From assembly GCA_041166745.1 (NCBI GenBank), contig JBEEGH010000002.1:1-64000 (forward strand): a stretch of 64,000 nt of DNA. The letters are read 5' to 3'. The notes beneath the pieces are model-generated. The model had not been told where the DNA came from. It ran no database searches and saw only the letters and a program-made list of their open reading frames with translations. Below are positions 9,347-18,744 of this stretch, piece after piece; positions within the stretch are counted from its first letter, which is position 1, and each line of letters starts with the position of its first letter. Position numbers and translations under genes: made by a program. This stretch comes from DASUCS01 sp041166745. GTDB taxonomy: Bacteria; Actinomycetota; Acidimicrobiia; Acidimicrobiales; JACDCH01.

Positions 9347-11314
9347 CTACTCCTCGGTGGGCGATTCAGCGGCCCGGCGCTTGATCTCGTCGACGACCGC
9401 TGGATCGGCCAGGGTGGTGGTGTCTCCGAGCACTCGTCCTTCGGCCACGTCGCGTAGGAGCCGGCGCATGATCTTTCCCGAACGTGTCTTGGGCAACTCG
9501 TCGGTGAAGATCACCGTCTTCGGGCGCGCCGTGGGGCCGATCTTCTTGGCGACGTGTTGGCGCAACTCCTCGCCGAGCGCGGTGTTGGTCTCGGTCCCGC
9601 CCTTGACGGTGACGTACGCCATGATCGCCTGGCCGGTGGTTTCGTCGTTCGCTCCGACGACGGCCGCCTCGGCGACCTTCGGATGGTCGACGAGCGCGGA
9701 CTCGACTTCCGTCGTGGAGATGCGATGGCCCGAGACGTTCATCACATCGTCGACGCGGCCCAGCAGCCAGAAGTAGCCGTCGTCGTCGATCTTGCAGCCG
9801 TCGCCCGCGAAATACCGACCTTCGAAACGCGACCAGTAGGTCTCCCTGTAGCGCTCGGGATCGCCGTAGATGCCGCGCAGCATCGATGGCCACGGACGTG
9901 TCAGCGTGAGGTAGCCGCCGCCGCGCTTCACTGGATTGCCGCTGTCGTCGACCACTTCGGCGCCGATGCCGGGCAACGGGAAGGTGGCCGAACCCGGCTT
10001 CAAGGTCGTCGCTCCCGGCAGCGGGCTGATCATGATCGCGCCAGTCTCGGTCTGCCACCAGGTGTCGACGACGGGACAACGCCCACCGCCGATGTGGGTG
10101 TGGTACCAGATCCACGCTTCGGGGTTGATGGGCTCACCGACCGAACCGAGCAAGCGCAACGACGACAGGTCGTGCTTCTCCGGCTCCTGCGTGCCCCACT
10201 TCATGTAGGTGCGGATCGCAGTCGGTGCGGTGTAGAGGATCGTGACGCCGTACTTCTCGGCGATGGCCCAGATGCGATCACGCGCTGGCGTGTCGGGCGT
10301 TCCCTCGTAGATGACGGAGGTTGCGCCGTTGGCCAGCGGTCCGTACACGATGTAGCTGTGGCCGGTGACCCAGCCGATGTCGGCGGCGCACCAATAGATG
10401 TCCTCGTCGGGATGCAGATCGAAGACGTACTTGTGGGTGAAGGCCACCTGCGTGAGGTAGCCACCGGTCGTGTGCATGATGCCCTTCGGCTTGGCCGTCG
10501 TGCCCGACGTGTAGAGCAGGTAGAGCAGGTCTTCGCTGTCCATCGACTCCGGCGCGCACTCCGCATCCGCGGCGGCGATGAGGTCGGCGTACCAGTGGTC
10601 ACGACCGTCGACCATGTCGACCGGTTCGTCGACGCGTTTGACCACTACCACGTGTTCGACCGACGGTGTATCGGCGAGCGCGGCGTCGACGTTGGGTTTC
10701 AGCATGGCGGCCGCACCGCGGCGGAAACCACCGTCGGCCGTGATGACGACTTTGCATTCGGCGTCGTTGATGCGATCGATCAGCGAGTCGGGGCTGAAGC
10801 CACCGAACACGACCGAGTGCGGTGCGCCGATGCGCGCACACGCCAGCATCGCCACGGGTAGCTCAGGGATCATCGGCATGTAGACCGCGACGCGATCGCC
10901 CTTCTGCACGCCGAGCGACTTCAGCGCGTTGGCGAACATCTGCACCTCGGCGAGCAGATCCGCATACGTGATCGTGCGCGTGTCGCCAGGCTCACCCTCC
11001 CAGTGATACGCAACCTTGTCGCCGCGGCCGGCTTCGACGTGGCGATCGAGACAGTTGTACGACACGTTGAGCTTGCCGCCGACGAACCACTTGGCAAACG
11101 GCAGATTCCACTCGCAGATCGTGTGCCAGTCCTCGTACCAGTCGACGAGCTCGGCGGCTTGCTTGGCCCAGAAGCCCTGGTAGTCCTCGTCGGCCTCGTC
11201 GTTCAGAAATGGGCTGGCGACGAGGCTGTGTTCCTTGAAGCTCTCGGGCGGCGGGAAGGTGCGGTCTTCGACGAAGTAGTCCTCGATGGCAGCGCCAGTC
11301 GGCTCGTCAGCCAC
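9347..11314 (-). CDS. acs: Acetyl-coenzyme A synthetase
   Basis: This enzyme makes acetyl-CoA from acetate, ATP and CoA in the cytoplasm. The 655-aa length is typical. The ANL-superfamily P-loop YTSGTTAKPKGI, the acetate-pocket region (WWQTETG) and the hinge/C-domain signature SGHRISTTEVE are all present. The C-terminal RTRSGKIMRRLLRD carries the catalytic lysine that acetylation silences in this family. The start is GTG 11314, directly preceded by a strong GGGGGAGAC ribosome site. There is no acetate kinase or permease gene nearby. Confidence 0.97.
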   Translation of the reverse strand: MADEPTGAAIEDYFVEDRTFPPPESFKEHSLVASPFLNDEADEDYQGFWAKQAAELVDWYEDWHTICEWNLPFAKWFVGGKLNVSYNCLDRHVEAGRGDKVAYHWEGEPGDTRTITYADLLAEVQMFANALKSLGVQKGDRVAVYMPMIPELPVAMLACARIGAPHSVVFGGFSPDSLIDRINDAECKVVITADGGFRRGAAAMLKPNVDAALADTPSVEHVVVVKRVDEPVDMVDGRDHWYADLIAAADAECAPESMDSEDLLYLLYTSGTTAKPKGIMHTTGGYLTQVAFTHKYVFDLHPDEDIYWCAADIGWVTGHSYIVYGPLANGATSVIYEGTPDTPARDRIWAIAEKYGVTILYTAPTAIRTYMKWGTQEPEKHDLSSLRLLGSVGEPINPEAWIWYHTHIGGGRCPVVDTWWQTETGAIMISPLPGATTLKPGSATFPLPGIGAEVVDDSGNPVKRGGGYLTLTRPWPSMLRGIYGDPERYRETYWSRFEGRYFAGDGCKIDDDGYFWLLGRVDDVMNVSGHRISTTEVESALVDHPKVAEAAVVGANDETTGQAIMAYVTVKGGTETNTALGEELRQHVAKKIGPTARPKTVIFTDELPKTRSGKIMRRLLRDVAEGRVLGDTTTLADPAVVDEIKRRAAESPTEE

Positions 11315-11443
11315 GTCTCCCCCTGATGCTCGGGCCCGTTACGACGGCCGAGCCTAGGCGGGGCTCCGGGCCATTCGGACTCCGACGATCGGCGTTATGT
11401 CCGGTTGGGTGTGATACCTGCCGCGCTCGGGGAGAGCTGAGCC

Positions 11444-11692
11444 ATGACTACCGGAATCAGCACATTCCTCCTCGCCGTCGGCGCGATCCTGTACTTCGCG
11501 GTCACGAAGACCGTCAACGGGATCGACCTCACCACTGTCGGGCTCATCTTGATGTTCGTCGGGCTGGGCGGGTTGATCATTTCCCTGTTCACTCTCGCTG
11601 CGGCGCGCAATCGAGGTACCCGCACGACCGTGGTCAGCGCTGCTCCACCGACGCGAACCACGACCGTCATCCGCGACGATTCCGTTCTCTGA
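11444..11692 (+). CDS. Small membrane protein, DUF6458-like
   Basis: This 82-residue protein has two hydrophobic helices (about 5-22 and 29-51) joined by a short TKTVNGIDL turn. A Thr/Arg-rich cytoplasmic or surface tail ends in VIRDDSVL. The GISTFLLAVGAILYFAV opening matches a short actinobacterial family known only by number (DUF6458). Its function is unknown. The ATG is preceded by GGGGAGAGC. It converges with the SRPBCC gene with only 5 bases between stop codons. Confidence 0.72.
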   Translation: MTTGISTFLLAVGAILYFAVTKTVNGIDLTTVGLILMFVGLGGLIISLFTLAAARNRGTRTTVVSAAPPTRTTTVIRDDSVL

Positions 11693-11697
11693 GCCGC

Positions 11698-12183
11698 TCA
11701 GGCGGAAGGTCGTGGTCGCCCTGGCGCCACGGTTCGCGCCAGGATGCCGAGCGTTGCCCGCAAGGCACTCTCGGGAATGACGGGAAAGATCGCCGCGTCT
11801 TTCCACGTCTGATCGATCGTTGACCAGTCGTAGTACGAGGTGACGAGCGTGCCGCCCTCGATCGGCTCGAGCGTGTAGCCGTAGACATGCCCGATGTTGA
11901 GCTGACCTTCGATCGTCCAGGCGATCTCGCGATCCGCGTCGAAGGTCACGATCCTGATCGTCACGTCGTACAGACCCATCGGGTAGTCGTTCAGTGCCTC
12001 GCGATCCATGTGCACCACGAACGTGTCCCCGACGGCGGTCGCGGGCTCGCCCGTGGCGTCCATCAACATCCCGGAGCTGTCGATCGTCACGTGGCCATGC
12101 GGATCCGACACCACGCGGAAGATCGCCGCCGGATCCGCTGCGATCGCCCGCTGCACCTCCAACCGTTCTGTCATTGCCCGCAT
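11698..12183 (-). CDS. SRPBCC-family (START/Bet v1-like) protein
   Basis: The roughly 160-aa protein fits the polyketide-cyclase/SRPBCC fold: an N-terminal strand and helix (RLEVQRAIAADPAAIFRVV), a DREIAWTIEGQ strand pair, then GYTLEPIEGGTLVTSYYDW and a long C-terminal helix. The family binds hydrophobic ligands in a deep cavity; the ligand here cannot be told. ATG 12174 (MTERLEVQ) may be the true start rather than 12183. It is the last gene of the leftward run beginning at the bc/complex I locus, 10 nt after midA, which need not mean a shared function. Confidence 0.78.
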   Translation of the reverse strand: MRAMTERLEVQRAIAADPAAIFRVVSDPHGHVTIDSSGMLMDATGEPATAVGDTFVVHMDREALNDYPMGLYDVTIRIVTFDADREIAWTIEGQLNIGHVYGYTLEPIEGGTLVTSYYDWSTIDQTWKDAAIFPVIPESALRATLGILARTVAPGRPRPSA

Positions 12184-12193
12184 CTTCGCATTG

Positions 12194-13276
12194 TCACCGG
12201 CTCTCCCACTCCAGAACGCGGAACGCGCCGAGTCCCGAAGGGTCGGTCAACGCCTCGCCTTCTGACACGCGGCTGCGAGCTCTGATCGCCTCGAGATCGC
12301 CGATGTGGGCACGCTCGGCCCAGACCTTGCGACCTTCTTCGACGAGCTCTTCGAGGCCGTGGAGCCGCAGCCAGTCGGCTTGCGCGGTGTTGCTCGTCGA
12401 CAGCGGAAGCTGATCGACCGCCACCTCGCAGGTGATGTCCTGCAGGCCGAGGTCGGCGAGCGGGTCGCTCCCCCGGTGGTGCTCGCGATACGTCCGCAAC
12501 CAGTCGGTCCAGGGTCGTGTCGCCATCGAGCTCGTGGTGTCGGCGTAGTCGATCACGACGACCCGCCCACCGAGCGCTCTCGCCTCGCGGACCCACAACG
12601 CCGCCGCGTTCTGCACTGGTTCGCGGCCGGCGTCGATCGTCCAGTCGCTCGGGACGAGAACTTCCACCAGCCGGTCGCCGTCGAGGCCAACCCGTACTTC
12701 GCATGTCCGGTCGCCTGAACGCTCGAGCAGGTCGACGGGAAGGTTGTCGAGGAGCTCGTTGGCGATGACGACGTTGGCGGCGACGCGGGGAAGCTCCGCA
12801 AGGCTCACGACGATCGGGCCCGTCGGAAGCTCGAGGGCCCGACGCTCGTCGTCGTCCTCGTCACGGTCGGGTGCAAACGCGTGAGCGGTCGATTCGAGCC
12901 CGAGGTACTCGCCGTGGCGGTTCCGCAAACGCGCCGATCGCTCGACCAGCACGTAGCGGAGTGCGGGCGCGCACGCGGGAACGGCGGCGAGCACCGAGCG
13001 GGCCAGGGTTCCCGCGCCGGCGCCCGCCTCGACGACAACGAACGGATCCGGTGCGCCCGCCTCGCTCCACCAGGTGTCGAGGGCACGAGCGATCACAGCA
13101 CCGAACAGCGGCCCGACCTCGGGCGAGGTGATGAAATCTCCGCGGCGGCCGGCCGAGCCGTGCGTGGCGTAGAAGCCGTACTCCTCGTCGTAGAGCGCGA
13201 GCTCCATGACTTCAGCGAACGGCACGGGCCCCCGCCGGCGGATCGCGTCCGCGACCCGTTGCTCGAGCTGGTTCAA
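12194..13276 (-). CDS. midA: MidA/NDUFAF7-family protein arginine methyltransferase (DUF185)
   Basis: The 360-aa SAM-dependent methyltransferase has the family opening PVPFAEVMELALYDEEYGFY, the GRRGDFITSPEVGPLFG signature, the SAM-binding VVVEAGAGAGTLARSVL strand-loop and IANELLDNLPVDLL. In mitochondria the homologue NDUFAF7 methylates an arginine of NDUFS2 (NuoD) and is needed for complex I assembly. Here the gene begins two bases after the nuoN stop codon (TTG 13276 after TGA 13280-13278), so translation is probably coupled. The placement supports a complex I role by inference. The start is uncertain within a few codons: GGGGTGAG abuts the TTG. Confidence 0.88.
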   Translation of the reverse strand: MNQLEQRVADAIRRRGPVPFAEVMELALYDEEYGFYATHGSAGRRGDFITSPEVGPLFGAVIARALDTWWSEAGAPDPFVVVEAGAGAGTLARSVLAAVPACAPALRYVLVERSARLRNRHGEYLGLESTAHAFAPDRDEDDDERRALELPTGPIVVSLAELPRVAANVVIANELLDNLPVDLLERSGDRTCEVRVGLDGDRLVEVLVPSDWTIDAGREPVQNAAALWVREARALGGRVVVIDYADTTSSMATRPWTDWLRTYREHHRGSDPLADLGLQDITCEVAVDQLPLSTSNTAQADWLRLHGLEELVEEGRKVWAERAHIGDLEAIRARSRVSEGEALTDPSGLGAFRVLEWESR

Positions 13277-13277
13277 C

Positions 13278-14759
13278 TCACCCCAGCGCGAAGGTGGCCA
13301 TGTCGCCGACGCGGCCGACGAGTTGCGGGTAGAAGCCGACGGCCACCGTGAACAGCACACAGATGGCCAACGCGCCAGAGAGCGCGGGTGGAACCCGGAT
13401 TCGAGTGGTGTCGCCATCGGGTGACGGACGCATCCACATCGCCTGCGCGATGTTCGCGTAGTACACGAGCGCGATCACCGAGTTCACGCCGATGAACACC
13501 GCGAGGACATAGCCAGCGGGCGTTCCCGCGTTCGCAGTGGCGAAGAAGACCTGGAACTTCGCGAACCAGCCGGCGAGCGGGGGGATGCCCGCGAGTGCGA
13601 ACAGGAACACCGTCATCAGCACGGTCAAACCCGGCGCGTACTCGAACAACCCGTTGAACGACTCGATCTCCGCCGAACGCGTCTTGCGGGCCACGGTGAT
13701 GATCACCGCGAACGCGCCGAGGTTCATGCCGGCGTAGATGAGCAAGTAGATGATCGTGGCGCTGAGTGACTCCTGGGTCGTCTTCAGATCGCCGGCCACG
13801 GCCAGCGGCGCCAGCATGTACCCGGCCTGCGCGACCGACGAGTAAGCGAACAGCCGGACGATGTTCGTCTGGCGCAACGCGATGAGGTTGCCGACGGTCA
13901 TCGTGAGGACCGCGAGCACCCAGAACATCGGCTGCCATACGTCGTGCTGGTTGAAGAAGCCGACGAACACGAGCTCCAGGATCGCGACGAAGCCCCCCGC
14001 CTTCGAGGCCACCGACAGAAATGCAGTGATCGGGGTCGGCGCGCCTTCATACGTGTCGGGCGCCCACGTGTGGAACGGCACGGCGGAGACCTTGAAGGCG
14101 AAACCGACCACGCAGAACACGATGCCGAGGGTGACGATCGGCTGTGTGGTGCTACCGAGCTTGTCGCCGATCTGAGTCAGCAACGTCGTGCCGGTCACGC
14201 CATAGAGCAGCGACATGCCGTACAACATGATCGCGCTCGCGAAAACACCCATCAGGTAGTACTTCAAGCCCGCTTCGTTGCTCTTTGCATCGCGCTTTCG
14301 CCAGGTCGCCAACATGTACGCGGGAATCGACAGTGTCTCGAGCGCGATGAAGATCGTGATGAGGTCGCGACTCGACGCCATGACCACCATGCCCAGCACC
14401 GAGGACAGCAGCAGGAAGTAGTACTCGCCCTCGTAGTAATCGCCTTCGGCCACGTAGTTCGTCGACATGAGCACCACGACGTACGCACCGATGAGGAAGA
14501 GCGCCTTCAGTGTGAGTGCGAAGTTGTCGACGACATAGCCGCCGTTGCCGCTGAGCACGAAGCGGTCGGCACCGTCGACGGCCAGCGTCAGCACCGGCAC
14601 CATCGCCGCCAGCAGGCCGATGCCCGAGATCGTGCCGAGCAACGGACGGTTGCGCTCGGACATGAGGTCGACCAGCAGCACGACCACGAGCGTGGCCGCG
14701 ACGATGATCTCCGGCGCGAGCGCGTGGTAGTCGACGTGCGGGGCGGTGAATGCGATCAC
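13278..14759 (-). CDS. nuoN: Complex I subunit N, second (11-gene) operon
   Basis: A 493-aa antiporter-like membrane subunit of NADH:quinone oxidoreductase, with about 14 transmembrane helices. It forms one of the proton channels of the membrane arm. The key-helix region GFAFKVSAVPFHTWAPD, then YEGAPTPITAFLSVASK, carries the conserved lysine and the discontinuous-helix proline. It is the distal gene of the operon lacking nuoEFG; midA follows with coupled translation. The homologous subunit in the other operon is 530 aa, and the two are clearly paralogous but divergent. Confidence 0.96.
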   Translation of the reverse strand: MIAFTAPHVDYHALAPEIIVAATLVVVLLVDLMSERNRPLLGTISGIGLLAAMVPVLTLAVDGADRFVLSGNGGYVVDNFALTLKALFLIGAYVVVLMSTNYVAEGDYYEGEYYFLLLSSVLGMVVMASSRDLITIFIALETLSIPAYMLATWRKRDAKSNEAGLKYYLMGVFASAIMLYGMSLLYGVTGTTLLTQIGDKLGSTTQPIVTLGIVFCVVGFAFKVSAVPFHTWAPDTYEGAPTPITAFLSVASKAGGFVAILELVFVGFFNQHDVWQPMFWVLAVLTMTVGNLIALRQTNIVRLFAYSSVAQAGYMLAPLAVAGDLKTTQESLSATIIYLLIYAGMNLGAFAVIITVARKTRSAEIESFNGLFEYAPGLTVLMTVFLFALAGIPPLAGWFAKFQVFFATANAGTPAGYVLAVFIGVNSVIALVYYANIAQAMWMRPSPDGDTTRIRVPPALSGALAICVLFTVAVGFYPQLVGRVGDMATFALG

Positions 14760-14769
14760 TACGGCTCGA

Positions 14770-16329
14770 CTACTTCCCGAGCGCGAGTTGGTTGACGCCG
14801 TTCAGCACACTGCTGACGGCGGGGTCGGTGACGTGGAAGACGAGGTTCGGGAAGATGCCGATCACGACGATCAGCGCGAGCAGTGGCGCCCACGACAGCC
14901 ATTCCGGCAGCTCGATGTCGTGGAACTCGTGCCCTTCCCACTCGTTCTGCGGGACACCGAAGGCGATGCGCTGCAACAGCCACAGCAGGTAGCCCGCGGC
15001 GAACACCGTGCCGATGGCAGCTACCACCATGTAGACACGGAAGAGGGGCTCGGAGAGTCCGGCCGCCGGTTCGTACGACGACAAGATGGCCGGGAACTCA
15101 CCCCAGAAGCCGGCGAGGCCGGGCAGCCCGAGCGATGCCATGGCGCAGAAGCCGAAGATCCAACCCATTCGCGGCGCCTGCAGCAACAGGCCCCCGAGGC
15201 GCTTGATCTCGAGTGTGTGGAAGCGCTCCTTCACCGACCCGGCGATGAAGAAGAGCATGCCGGTGATGAGTCCGTGGGCGACCATGCCCATCACCGCGGC
15301 GTTGATGCCGAACGAGGTGAGCGTGGAGATGCCGAGCATCACGAAGCCCATGTGCGCGACAGACGAGAACGCGATGAGCCGTTTCATGTCCGTCTGCGCG
15401 AGGCAACACAGGGCGCCGTAGATGATGCCGATCACGGCTAGCAGCGCGATGTAGGGCGCCCAGCTGTGCGCCGCCTCGGGCAGGATGGGAATGGCGACGC
15501 GCACGAAGCCGTACGTACCGAGCTTCAGGAGCACGGCCGCCAAGATCACCGAGCCCTGCGTCGGTGCCTGCGTGTGGGCGTCGGGCAACCATGTGTGGAA
15601 CGGGAACATCGGCACCTTGATGCCGAAGCCGATGAACATGCCGCCGAACACGACGAGCTGCGTGGTGTGGGCGATGCCTGCGCCGTGCGCCTTGGCCAGC
15701 TCGATCATCGAGAACGTGTGCAACTCGTTGCCGGCGCCGTCCTTCGCAAGGAAGTAGAGCGCGAGGAAGCTCACGATCATCAGGGCCGAGCCGAAGAGCG
15801 TGAACAAGAAGAACTTGATGGCGGCGTACATCCGTTGCTCGCCGCCCCACACGCCGATCATGAAGTACATCGGGAGCAGCACGATCTCGAAGAACACAAA
15901 GAAGAGGATCAGGTCCTGCGCGAGGAACGTGCCCACCATGCCCGTCTCGAGGATGAGCGTGAGGATCAGGAACGCCTTCGGGTTGTGCGGCTCAGGGAAG
16001 TGGTTCCACGAGTAGATGATCACCGACGGCACCACGAGGACGGTGAGCAGTAGCAGCGGCAGCGAGATGCCGTCGAGGCCGACGATGTACTTGCTGTTGA
16101 TGACCTCGATCCACTTGTGGTCGACGAGGAACTGCAGGTCGCCGCTGTGGTCGTAGTCGAAGATGAATGCGATCCAGATCGTGACGCCGAAGACGATCAG
16201 CGACGTGAGCAGCGCCACCCACTTGTGGAGCTCCTCTTCGACCTTCGGGATCAGCATCATCAGCGCCGCGCCCACGAGCGGGGCGAAGATCGCCACGCTC
16301 GGGCCCCAATGCTTGAGGATGTCTTCCAT
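14770..16329 (-). CDS. nuoM: Complex I subunit M, second (11-gene) operon
   Basis: A 519-aa antiporter-like subunit with about 14 membrane helices. The LILFFVFFEIVLLPMYFMIG helix holds the conserved glutamate. GIKVPMFPFHTWLPDAH, then TQAPTQGSVILAAVLLK, is the core antiporter signature with its channel lysines. It lies between nuoL (17 nt upstream) and nuoN (10 nt downstream). It is complete, with no broken helices or internal stops. Confidence 0.97.
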   Translation of the reverse strand: MEDILKHWGPSVAIFAPLVGAALMMLIPKVEEELHKWVALLTSLIVFGVTIWIAFIFDYDHSGDLQFLVDHKWIEVINSKYIVGLDGISLPLLLLTVLVVPSVIIYSWNHFPEPHNPKAFLILTLILETGMVGTFLAQDLILFFVFFEIVLLPMYFMIGVWGGEQRMYAAIKFFLFTLFGSALMIVSFLALYFLAKDGAGNELHTFSMIELAKAHGAGIAHTTQLVVFGGMFIGFGIKVPMFPFHTWLPDAHTQAPTQGSVILAAVLLKLGTYGFVRVAIPILPEAAHSWAPYIALLAVIGIIYGALCCLAQTDMKRLIAFSSVAHMGFVMLGISTLTSFGINAAVMGMVAHGLITGMLFFIAGSVKERFHTLEIKRLGGLLLQAPRMGWIFGFCAMASLGLPGLAGFWGEFPAILSSYEPAAGLSEPLFRVYMVVAAIGTVFAAGYLLWLLQRIAFGVPQNEWEGHEFHDIELPEWLSWAPLLALIVVIGIFPNLVFHVTDPAVSSVLNGVNQLALGK

Positions 16330-16346
16330 GTTCGTGTGTCAGCTCC

Positions 16347-18431
16347 TCAGAGGGTGAAAACCAAGATGCCGGCGAGCAGCACCGCGCCACCGAAGAGCAG
16401 CGCGCCGTACTGCTGGACCTTGCCGGTTTGCATGCGACGCAGGAGTTGACCCGAACCTTCGGCGCCCGCTCCTGAGCCGTTGACAACGCCATCGACCACC
16501 TGCTGGTCGACGTGTCGGTAGATGAACCCTGCAACCTTCTGTGATCCGATTCCGGCGCCGTTGACCACGCCGTCGATCACGTTCTGATTGATCCAGTTGG
16601 CCGCACGGGCGATCGGGCCCGCGGTTCCGGCGGCGATCACGCCGGTGTAGAGGTGGTCGAAGTAGTACTTGTTGACGAGGAGCGTGTGGCCGGCGCGCGC
16701 GATCCGGAAACGCTCGGTTGCGCCGTGGAACGCGCCGCGGAACCAGTACGCGTACGCGATCGCGATGCCGGTGACGCCGATGAGCGACGAGACGATGGCG
16801 ATCGTCCAGTTGAATTCGAGGACACCGACGGCCGGGAAGTAGTCACCGACGGGCTGCACGTAGTGCTCGAACCGCAGTTTGAGCGCGTCCGGCCCGAAGG
16901 GCCAGTTGGCGAACCCCGCCACGACCGCCATGAACGAGCAGATGTAGAGCGGGTACACGATGACCGGCCCGGACTCGTGCGGCGGATGGTGCGGATCCGC
17001 GGCCGCCCCCCGTGGTTCGCCGTAGAAGGTCAGGTACACACAGCGCGTCATGTACGCCGCGGTCATGAACGCGCCGATGACACCGACAACGAGGAAGACC
17101 TCGTAGGCGTCGTTGCTGCCGAGCGAGTGCGCGCCGGTGAGGATCTCGTCCTTCGACCAGAACCCGGCGAGCGGGATGATGCCGATGAGCGCTCCGGTGC
17201 AGACCATGAACGTGGCCCAGGTCTTTGGCATGAAGCGCTTCATGCCGCCCATGTCCTTCTGCATGTCGAAGCTGTGCACCGAGTGCGCGACCGAGCCCGA
17301 GCCGAGGAACAGTCCGGCTTTGAAGAAAGCGTGTGTGAAGAGGTGGAAGAGCGCCGCCGTCCAGGCGCCCACGCCGAGGGCCATCACCATGTAGCCGAGC
17401 TGGCTCACGGTGGAATAGGCGAGCACCTTCTTGATGTCGTTCTGCACGAACGCCAAGCTCGCCCCGCCGAGCACGGTGACGCCGCCGATGATCGCGAGCA
17501 GGTTGAGGTTGCCGTCGCCGATCGACAGGCCGTGGAAGAACACCGAGTAGAGGCGCGCCACCATGAAGATGCCGGCGACGACCATGGTGGCGGCATGGAT
17601 GAGCGCTGACACGGGGGTTGGTCCGGCCATGGCGTCGGGCAGCCACGTGTGAAGGATGAACTGGCCTGACTTCGACATGACGGCGGCGGTGAGGCAGCAC
17701 GCCGCCACCATGAGAAGGAGGTGGGTGACGTCGCCGGCGTTCGCCATCTGGTTGATCGTGAGGATGTCGAAGCTGCCTGTCGCCCAGAAGAGCGTGATCA
17801 TCCCGACCATGAGCCCGACGTCGCCGACCCGATTGGTGAGGAAGGCCTTGAGCGCGGCGTCGGAGTTCGGTTTCTCCTCCCACCAATGCCCGATGAGCGC
17901 GAAGGAGCACAAGCCCACGAGCTCCCAGCTGGTGATGAACTGGACCGTGTTGCGGCTCATCACCAGCATCAACATCGATGCGGTGAAGAGCGAGAGGAAG
18001 GCGAAGTAGTGCGTGTACCGCCGATCGCCTCCGACGTAGTCGGTGCTGTAGATGTGCACGAGCAGCGAGATGATCGAGACGACGAGGAACATCATCACGC
18101 TCAGGCCATCGACGAGCGTCCCGACGGTGAACTTCTGGCCGCCCATCTCGAACCACGTGACCTCGGTGGTGATCGGCTCGACCTTGGCCTCGGCCTCGGC
18201 TGAAGCGGTGGGCTCCTGGATGACCTGATCGTGCGGCGCCGCGGCGTGATGCGCGTCGTTCACATGGTTGATCCACGTGCCCGCCGAGAGGACGGCGATG
18301 ACGAAGCACAGGCCGACGGCGAAGATGCCGATCTCCGACCCCTTCCTCGGCATCCGTTTGCCGAAGGCCAGGATCGCGACGAATGACGCGGCCATGATCG
18401 CCGGCATCAGCCACACCCAGTGCAGGATCAT
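16347..18431 (-). CDS. nuoL: Complex I subunit L, second (11-gene) operon
   Basis: At 694 aa this is the longest antiporter-like subunit and the distal proton channel; its C-terminal lateral helix braces the membrane arm. The signature KSGQFILHTWLPDAMAGPTP, then VSALIHAATMV, is present. An unusual charged, Ala/Glu-rich loop (HDQVIQEPTASAEAEAKVEP region, about 70-95) lies in an early extramembrane segment. The C-terminal amphipathic stretch before the last helix is full length. It is followed 17 nt later by nuoM. Confidence 0.97.
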   Translation of the reverse strand: MILHWVWLMPAIMAASFVAILAFGKRMPRKGSEIGIFAVGLCFVIAVLSAGTWINHVNDAHHAAAPHDQVIQEPTASAEAEAKVEPITTEVTWFEMGGQKFTVGTLVDGLSVMMFLVVSIISLLVHIYSTDYVGGDRRYTHYFAFLSLFTASMLMLVMSRNTVQFITSWELVGLCSFALIGHWWEEKPNSDAALKAFLTNRVGDVGLMVGMITLFWATGSFDILTINQMANAGDVTHLLLMVAACCLTAAVMSKSGQFILHTWLPDAMAGPTPVSALIHAATMVVAGIFMVARLYSVFFHGLSIGDGNLNLLAIIGGVTVLGGASLAFVQNDIKKVLAYSTVSQLGYMVMALGVGAWTAALFHLFTHAFFKAGLFLGSGSVAHSVHSFDMQKDMGGMKRFMPKTWATFMVCTGALIGIIPLAGFWSKDEILTGAHSLGSNDAYEVFLVVGVIGAFMTAAYMTRCVYLTFYGEPRGAAADPHHPPHESGPVIVYPLYICSFMAVVAGFANWPFGPDALKLRFEHYVQPVGDYFPAVGVLEFNWTIAIVSSLIGVTGIAIAYAYWFRGAFHGATERFRIARAGHTLLVNKYYFDHLYTGVIAAGTAGPIARAANWINQNVIDGVVNGAGIGSQKVAGFIYRHVDQQVVDGVVNGSGAGAEGSGQLLRRMQTGKVQQYGALLFGGAVLLAGILVFTL

Positions 18432-18438
18432 CGGCGCA

Positions 18439-18738
18439 TCACCCTCGCATCGCGTCGACTTCGTCGAGGTCGATCGAGGCTCGGTTGCGGTACAGGAGCA
18501 GCACGATGGCCAGGCCGACGCCGACCTCAGCGGCGGCGACGGTGATCACGAAGAGGGCGAAGACCTGGCCGACGACGCTGTTGTGCAGCGCGCCGAACGC
18601 CACCAGGTTGATGTTCACGGCGTTGAGGATCAGCTCGATCGACATGAGCACCATCACGCCATTGCGCCGGGCGAGCACGCCGTAGACGCCGATCGCGAAC
18701 AGGGCCGCGCCGAGCAGCAGGAATTCGTTGATCAGCAT
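18439..18738 (-). CDS. nuoK: Complex I subunit K, second (11-gene) operon
   Basis: The 99-aa, three-helix subunit of the membrane arm is the usual NuoK size. The two buried glutamates of the proton path are visible, in MSIELILNAVNINLV (TM2) and AAAEVGVGLAIVLLL (TM3). It sits 7 nt before nuoL and 6 nt after nuoJ in the same operon. Confidence 0.97.
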   Translation of the reverse strand: MLINEFLLLGAALFAIGVYGVLARRNGVMVLMSIELILNAVNINLVAFGALHNSVVGQVFALFVITVAAAEVGVGLAIVLLLYRNRASIDLDEVDAMRG

Positions 18739-18744
18739 CTCGCC

